Below the pieces are notes generated by a model. The model saw only the letters and a program-made list of their open reading frames with translations, was not told the origin of the DNA and ran no database searches. This document shows positions 63,141 to 64,000 of a stretch of DNA of 64,000 nt, piece by piece (position 1 is the first letter of the stretch; each line of letters begins with the position of its first letter). Origin of the DNA: Streptomyces omiyaensis (GTDB lineage Bacteria > Actinomycetota > Actinomycetes > Streptomycetales > Streptomycetaceae); contig NZ_BMVV01000004.1 in assembly GCF_014650895.1 (NCBI RefSeq), positions 124,001 to 188,000 on the forward strand. Direction: 5' to 3'. The translations under genes and the position numbers were made by a program.

Positions 63141-63527
63141 TCAGGCGCCCATGAGCCGGAAGGGGTGTCCGGCAGGGTCGGCGTACACCCGCCACGACGG
63201 TCCGTCCGGGGCGCCGTCGCCCCCGCCCTCGCCGAGGGCGACGGCCCCGAGGGCGAGCACCGTCTCGTGGGCGGCGGCCGGGTCCTCGACCCGGATGTCG
63301 AGCAGGAACTGCTGCTCCGGGGCTCCCCAGACGGGCGGCCTGTGGTCGGCCACGTCCTGGAAGGCGAGGACCGGCCCGTCCGCGTCCCGCAGCACGGCGG
63401 AGCCGGCGCCGACGGCGAGCCCCGGATCGGGCGCCGTGACCTCCCCGCCGAGCACCTCCCGGTAGAAACCGGCGAGTTCGAGGGAGTCGGGGCAGTCGAG
63501 CACGACGCACCGCAGCCGCCCGCTCAT
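63141..63527 (-). CDS. VOC (glyoxalase/bleomycin-resistance) family protein
   Basis: Protein of 128 residues. It starts MSGRLRCVVLDCPDSLELAG and FYREVLGGEVT, then FQDVADHRPPVWGAPEQQFL and a closing VYADPAGHPFRLM, the two beta-alpha-beta-beta-beta modules of the VOC fold. Metal ligands are not all evident. The ATG overlaps the stop of a 46-residue membrane peptide (ATGA), so both are made together. Confidence 0.88.
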   Translation of the reverse strand: MSGRLRCVVLDCPDSLELAGFYREVLGGEVTAPDPGLAVGAGSAVLRDADGPVLAFQDVADHRPPVWGAPEQQFLLDIRVEDPAAAHETVLALGAVALGEGGGDGAPDGPSWRVYADPAGHPFRLMGA

Positions 63528-63664
63528 CCGGTGGTCCAGTCGGCGAGGACGTACAGGATGGCGCAGGTCCAGGCGAGCGCGGAGAGCGCGGCGACGGCGA
63601 GGACGAAGGGCAGCGCGCGGCCACCGGAGTGACGGTGGGGACGCGTGGTCACGGGGGTTGTCAT
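63524..63664 (-). CDS. 46-residue single-helix membrane peptide coupled to the VOC gene
   Basis: Read directly from the sequence: ATG 63664, MTTPVTTRPHRHSGGRALPF, then the hydrophobic helix VLAVAALSALAWTCAILYVL and ADWTTG. The stop overlaps the VOC start as ATGA. The positive-inside N-terminus and one helix predict an inner-membrane peptide. The ribosome site is weak. Family unknown. Confidence 0.65.
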   Translation of the reverse strand: MTTPVTTRPHRHSGGRALPFVLAVAALSALAWTCAILYVLADWTTG

Positions 63665-63720
63665 GACGGCCACTGTGCCGTGCGGGTCTGACAACGGACA
63701 TCCGTACGGGTACTCAGGCG

Positions 63721-64000
63721 CTACTCAGCCGCCCGCGCCTCGGCGAGCGCCCGGCGGCAGAGCGCGTCGGCGTGCCGGGTGGTCTCGGGGACGCGGAAGC
63801 GCGGGGAGAGCGCGAGGGCGTGCGCGCAGGCGTTGTCGAGGGAGATCCGGTGCCCGACGGAGACGAAGACGGGCTTGACCCCGCCCCGGGTGCGCAGGGC
63901 CCGCCCGACCTCCTCGCCGTCGGCGAGCAGCGGCGCGAAGTCGCCCCGGTCCGGGCCGGGTTGCTCGTAGGAGAAGGTGAAGGGGTTCTTGGCGACGCCG
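63721..64000 (-). CDS. nfi: Endonuclease V, C-terminal part (5' end outside window)
   Basis: The minus-strand frame is open from the right edge to TAG at 63721-63723. It reads GVAKNPFTFSY..., then RGGVKPVFVSVGHRISLDNA and RFRVPETTRHADALCRRALA, the conserved C-terminal half of endonuclease V with the KPVFVSVGHR block. The enzyme nicks DNA near deoxyinosine. About 92 residues are visible; the catalytic N-terminal Asp and Glu lie outside the window. Confidence 0.88.
   Translation of the reverse strand, partial: GVAKNPFTFSYEQPGPDRGDFAPLLADGEEVGRALRTRGGVKPVFVSVGHRISLDNACAHALALSPRFRVPETTRHADALCRRALAEARAAE

Overview
The window is about 64 kb of very GC-rich DNA, dense with genes joined by ATGA, GTGA and TGATG overlaps. 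Its gene families are typical of a Streptomyces chromosome: a hopanoid cluster, SCO6745-family and STM401x-family proteins, Zur/ZitB-type zinc export, and a Tex protein with an actinobacterial Gln/Gly-rich tail. I see no rRNA, tRNA, CRISPR array, insertion sequence or prophage. The gene order resembles the region of the S. coelicolor chromosome that carries the hopanoid genes and zitB.

Layout. 1-3 kb: a TetR tail, a SIMPL protein, and a DUF6745 gene paired with a small GHAH-motif protein. 3.2-8.4 kb: a tightly coupled five-gene operon of STM4015, STM4014, STM4013, STM4012 and STM4011 homologues (LRR-like protein, ATP-grasp, phosphatase/sulfatase-superfamily hydrolase, two radical SAM enzymes). 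Its function is unknown to me, and it is the best candidate here for an undescribed pathway. 8.4-11.7 kb: an SGNH hydrolase, a LysM/M23 peptidase under a c-di-AMP (ydaO-type) riboswitch, and a tyrosine phosphatase. 11.7-22.3 kb (minus strand): hopanoid biosynthesis hpnC-D-E, polyprenyl synthase, shc, hpnG, hpnH, hpnO, then an XRE-cupin regulator and a DUF6126 peptide. The ispG and dxs copies found in the S. coelicolor cluster are absent. 22.5-29.5 kb (minus strand): a TetR regulator, and a six-gene operon (DUF5941 membrane protein with a probable CTG start, nucleotidyltransferase, polyol-phosphate dehydrogenase-like protein, a second CDP-alcohol phosphotransferase, TagGH-like ABC exporter). 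The operon looks like a pathway that activates, polymerises and exports a phospho-polyol glycopolymer or lipid.

29.5-37.8 kb: zitB with a Zur-box-like site, a methyltransferase-acetyltransferase fusion, idi (which makes the isoprenoid starter used by the hopanoid pathway), an RsbW-like ATPase, an HdeD-like membrane protein, an enoyl-CoA hydratase, a DJ-1/GlxA regulator pair and an SCO6745-family protein. 37.9-49.9 kb: tex, a decaying TetR pseudogene, ComB/HEAT/ABC-F genes, a broken D-amino-acid-oxidase pseudogene, two secreted peptidases, an MpaB-like oxygenase and a stand-alone ATP synthase b-like subunit. 50-55 kb: sphingomyelinase, a macro-domain protein, a degenerate adenylate-forming enzyme, an HTH plus Clp-N two-gene unit and a MerR regulator. 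The last two units have promoters that predict leaderless mRNAs. 55.2-62.5 kb: a fatty-acid-oxidation operon (CoA transferase, acyl-CoA dehydrogenase, FadB, FadA) divergent from a saccharopine-dehydrogenase-like enoyl reductase. 62.5-64 kb: RidA, a VOC protein coupled to a tiny membrane peptide, and the 3' part of endonuclease V.

All calls come from reading the sequence and from recalled family knowledge. No database search was run.
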